From contig URKH01000081.1 in assembly GCA_900548255.1 (NCBI GenBank), positions 1-7,876 on the forward strand: a stretch of DNA of 7,876 nucleotides. Reading direction: 5' to 3'. Source of the DNA: an uncultured Collinsella sp. (GTDB taxonomy: Bacteria; Actinomycetota; Coriobacteriia; Coriobacteriales; Coriobacteriaceae). The notes under the pieces are model-generated. The model was not told the origin of the DNA, ran no database searches, and worked only from the letters and a program-made list of their open reading frames with translations. The position numbers and the translations under genes are program-made. This document shows, piece by piece, positions 6,059 through 7,876 of this stretch (position 1 is its first letter; the number at the start of each line of letters is the position of its first letter).

Positions 6059-6760
6059 ATGATCGAGATGAATGCTGTTGTCGCCGGTACCGAGCTCGAC
6101 GCGGCGCGTGACGCGGGCCGCGAGGGCGTGTCCGCGGGCTGGTGCGCGTGGAGCGTGGGCGATGCTTCGCTGACGTTTTCGCTGGTTGTGCGCCCCGATG
6201 TGAACATGCACGCCTTCCACGGCCTGCCGTTTGTGGCCGCGATGGGCATGATGGACGCGCTCGTGGGCACGGCTTCGACGCCGGGGTTGGGCCTTGCCGG
6301 TAAAGTGGGTATCCAGTGGCCGAGCGATATCGTGTGCGGTGCGCCTGCGTTTGAGGCGTCGCTCGCGCGTGTTGCCGTGAACGGCGGTGCCGGTGCCGCG
6401 GGCATGTTTGCCGCAGTGACGGTTGATATTGAGCGTGCGGCGCTTGGTGAGCTTGGCGTGGATATGGCCGACGTGGTGCTGGTCGAGGCATTGGCCACCG
6501 CCGTGCTGACCCGCGTGGACACCTGGGCGGTTGCCGCCAACACACCACAGGGCGCTGCCGGCCCGCTGGCTCCGGTGCTGGGTGAGTACTTCGATATGGT
6601 GCCGCTGCTGGGTCGTCAGGTTGCGGCGGTGTCGCCCAACGGTTTGCCGCTTGCGGTCGGTGTGTTTGCGGGCCTGGACATCTGGGGCCGCGCGACCATC
6701 AAGACCGATGCCGGCGAGCAGGAGTTTCCGCCCGAGGCCGTACGGATTCGCGGACTGTAA
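6059..6760 (+). CDS. Divergent biotin-protein-ligase-like protein, catalytic motifs degenerate
   Basis: This 233-residue protein has the outline of a BirA/LplA-type ligase without the DNA-binding domain. T-E-L-D-A-A at 11-16 resembles the S-T-N-D start of the fold, L-T-F-S-L-V-V-R-P 38-46 the S-L-x-x-R-P strand, and Q-W-P-S-D-I 86-91 the family's K-W-P-N-D. The C-terminus (about 185-233: L-G-R-Q-V ... G-L-D-I-W-G-R-A ... E-V/A-R-I-R-G-type ending) resembles the small SH3-like C-terminal domain of ligases. The substrate-binding G-R-G-R-x-G-R loop is not recognisable (only G-R-E-G at 20-23), and the usual Lys of K-W-P-N-D is Gln 86. The part of the fold between S-T-N and the S-L strand is shorter than normal. 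Biotin ligation is therefore doubtful; it may be inactive, act on another substrate, or serve as a binding protein. ATG 6059 directly follows the folPK stop, with no clear ribosome site, suggesting translational coupling. Confidence 0.6.
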   Translation: MIEMNAVVAGTELDAARDAGREGVSAGWCAWSVGDASLTFSLVVRPDVNMHAFHGLPFVAAMGMMDALVGTASTPGLGLAGKVGIQWPSDIVCGAPAFEASLARVAVNGGAGAAGMFAAVTVDIERAALGELGVDMADVVLVEALATAVLTRVDTWAVAANTPQGAAGPLAPVLGEYFDMVPLLGRQVAAVSPNGLPLAVGVFAGLDIWGRATIKTDAGEQEFPPEAVRIRGL

Positions 6761-6858
6761 CGCGAGGCGCCCGCGCTCAAAGATAACGATGACAACGAAG
6801 TCCTCTTCGGCCTGTGCCGGGGAGGGTTTCGCCTATCTGGTGAATGGGTTGCCAGCGC

Positions 6859-6901
6859 CCTATTCCTCAAAATTGAAAATTTTTCAGTTTTGAGGAATAG
6901 G
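6859..6901. terminator. 20-bp-stem hairpin between convergent genes, overlapping the coaX end
   Basis: Bases 6859-6878 pair with 6882-6901 around a three-base loop. Nineteen pairs are Watson-Crick and one (6873 with 6887) is G-U in a plus-strand RNA but A-C in a minus-strand RNA. The stem is A/T-rich at the top and lies between the ends of the convergent ligase-like gene and coaX. No T run follows the stem on either strand, so it departs from a standard intrinsic terminator. The last five codons and the stop of coaX lie in its right arm. A terminating role is likely from position only; a mobile repeat is the alternative. Confidence 0.55.
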
Positions 6902-7732
6902 CTTGGCGAACGTTTGCGGGGCTGTGACATCGGGCGTGCTCGACTTATGTCCCTGTTTTACCCCCAGCTTCTGCATGCGGCGGTAGATTTCGCAGATGCC
7001 CTTGATGGTGAGCTGCCCGTCGACTATGTCGAAGGCGTCGGTCGAATCGGCGACGATGCTGGCGAGGCCGCCCGTGGCGATAACGGTGGCGTCCTCGCGC
7101 CCCAGCTCGCGCTTCATGCGCGCGACCAGGCCCTCGGCCATGGAGGCGGCGCCCATTACGGCACCGACCTTGATGCACTCTTCGGTGTCGCGACCGATGG
7201 CGTGCTCGGGCGCCTCGAGCGGAACGCTGGCGAGCTTGGCGGCTCGGGCGGCGAGCGCGTCCATCGAAATGCGGATGCCCGGCGCAATCGCTCCGCCAAT
7301 GTAATAGCCGTCCACGTCGATGACGTCGATATTGGTCGCGGTGCCAAAGTCCACCACGATCGCCGGGGCGCCGTAGAAGGTCTCGGCAGCGACGGCGTTG
7401 GCGATGCGGTCGGCACCAACGGCCTGGGGGCGTGCCGCCCGCAGCTTGGTCACGGCGGCCGTCTGCGGCCCGATGACGATGGCGTCTGCCGCGATGCGGT
7501 TGGCCACGGCGTGCCACTCGCGCGAGAGCTGCGGCACCACGCCCGCAAAGGCGATTGCGTCAACCGCATCGAGCGAGAGGCCGTACATCTTAAAGAAACC
7601 CATCAGGCGCACGTGGATCTCGTCGGCGGTATAGGAGCGGTCGGTGGGCATACGCCACGACTGCACCAGCTCGTCTCCGTCAAACAGGCCCATGGCCGTC
7701 TGCGTATTTCCCATATCGATAGCGAGCAGCAT
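6884..7732 (-). CDS. coaX: Type III pantothenate kinase
   Basis: This enzyme phosphorylates pantothenate, the first step of coenzyme A synthesis, in the cytoplasm; the type III form is not feedback-inhibited by CoA. The 282-residue protein shows the ASKHA-fold motifs: D-M-G-N-T 6-10 (phosphate loop), G-V-V-P 64-67, G-A-D-R 106-109 with the presumed catalytic Asp 108, D-F-G-T-A-T 128-133, G-G-A-I-A-P-G 146-152, and A-T-G-G 219-222. The family fold ends near I-Y-R-R-M-Q (249-254), so the last 25-28 residues, rich in Lys, Pro, Thr and Gln, are an extra tail. That tail is encoded up to and into a hairpin. The start at 7732 is chosen because CTCCC on the plus strand (GGGAG on the coding strand) lies five bases upstream; the in-frame ATG at 7753 has no such site and adds residues before the M-L-L-A-I-D strand. 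The gene converges on a biotin-ligase-like gene; birA and coaX are neighbours in many Gram-positive genomes. Confidence 0.95.
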   Translation of the reverse strand: MLLAIDMGNTQTAMGLFDGDELVQSWRMPTDRSYTADEIHVRLMGFFKMYGLSLDAVDAIAFAGVVPQLSREWHAVANRIAADAIVIGPQTAAVTKLRAARPQAVGADRIANAVAAETFYGAPAIVVDFGTATNIDVIDVDGYYIGGAIAPGIRISMDALAARAAKLASVPLEAPEHAIGRDTEECIKVGAVMGAASMAEGLVARMKRELGREDATVIATGGLASIVADSTDAFDIVDGQLTIKGICEIYRRMQKLGVKQGHKSSTPDVTAPQTFAKPIPQN

Positions 7733-7737
7733 GTCTA

Positions 7738-7742
7738 CTCCC
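7738..7742 (-). promoter_or_regulatory. Ribosome binding site of coaX
   Basis: GGGAG on the minus strand lies five bases before ATG 7732 and decides between two in-frame starts. Confidence 0.7.
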
Positions 7743-7768
7743 GGTGTTGGCATAAAAGGACGCGCACC

Positions 7769-7776
7769 ATTGTATA
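7769..7776 (-). promoter_or_regulatory. Possible -10 element of the coaX promoter
   Basis: The minus strand reads TATACAAT, close to the -10 consensus. It would start transcription near 7762, giving a leader of about 30 bases to the chosen coaX start. I see no good -35 at normal spacing. The same ATACAAT string occurs ahead of folPK (4246-4252). Confidence 0.4.
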
Positions 7777-7847
7777 CGTGCCGTCGACGGCGCTCGGCTG
7801 CGATTCGTTTACGGTGATAGGGGCTGAGGGGTTTAAATATGAAGGAA

Positions 7848-7868
7848 TTAGGTTGATTTTCAATCTCA
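7848..7868. promoter_or_regulatory. Operator-like imperfect palindrome at the right edge
   Basis: A 9-base half-site TTAGGTTGA (7848-7856) and its inverted partner (7860-7868) agree at seven of nine positions around a three-base centre. The TTAGGTT half recalls DtxR/IdeR-type metal-regulator sites, but the other half fits poorly. It more likely serves a gene beyond the right edge than coaX. Confidence 0.3.
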
Positions 7869-7876
7869 ACGCAACA

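Noticed and set aside
6761..6858. Possible small gene or RNA between the ligase-like gene and the hairpin
   Set aside because: No ribosome site, frame or convincing structure was visible in these 98 bases.
7733..7753. ATG 7753 as the coaX start
   Set aside because: It has no ribosome site and adds seven residues before the conserved first strand; the candidate promoter would leave it almost no leader.

Overview
This is a high-GC bacterial chromosome segment, and every gene in it looks like a housekeeping or cofactor gene. The strong preference for G/C in third codon positions, the Ala-rich proteins, the folP-folK fusion and the style of the intergenic repeats suggest an actinobacterium of class Coriobacteriia, with Collinsella or a close relative as my best guess. 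That placement rests on gene style and memory, not on a search. I see no CRISPR array, tRNA, rRNA, transposase or phage gene.

Layout. Bases 1-1990 (+) hold the 3' part of a double-ATPase energy-coupling-factor (ECF) gene, followed after 4 bases by an ECF S component (substrate-binding membrane subunit). Bases 1991-2525 hold no gene. Two separate structured repeat elements fill most of this stretch: one with 30-bp inverted ends (2031-2196), and a 164-bp imperfect palindrome (2290-2453) built around a strong bidirectional terminator and flanked by diverged direct repeats. An exodeoxyribonuclease III gene (2526-3344, -) converges on this region. It is divergent from a sirtuin-type deacylase gene (3480-4232, +). 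A leader with a GC-rich hairpin then precedes a fused dihydropteroate synthase-HPPK gene (4328-6058, +). Its stop codon abuts the start of a biotin-protein-ligase-like gene (6059-6760, +). A type III pantothenate kinase gene (6884-7732, -) converges on that pair, and its last codons lie inside a 20-bp-stem hairpin. The right edge carries a possible coaX promoter and an operator-like palindrome.

How the genes fit together. Vitamins and cofactors are the common theme: ECF vitamin-type uptake, folate synthesis, a biotin-ligase relative, coenzyme A synthesis, and an NAD-dependent deacylase. The DNA-repair nuclease is the outlier. Only the ECF pair and the folPK/ligase-like pair look like co-transcribed units.

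The points most worth a second look are: the roughly 130-residue Ala/Glu/Pro-rich insertion inside the dihydropteroate synthase barrel; the ligase-like protein that lacks the usual catalytic signatures; the two intergenic repeat elements, which share a terminator-like core; and the coaX tail that runs into a hairpin. I did not find a clear new multi-gene system.
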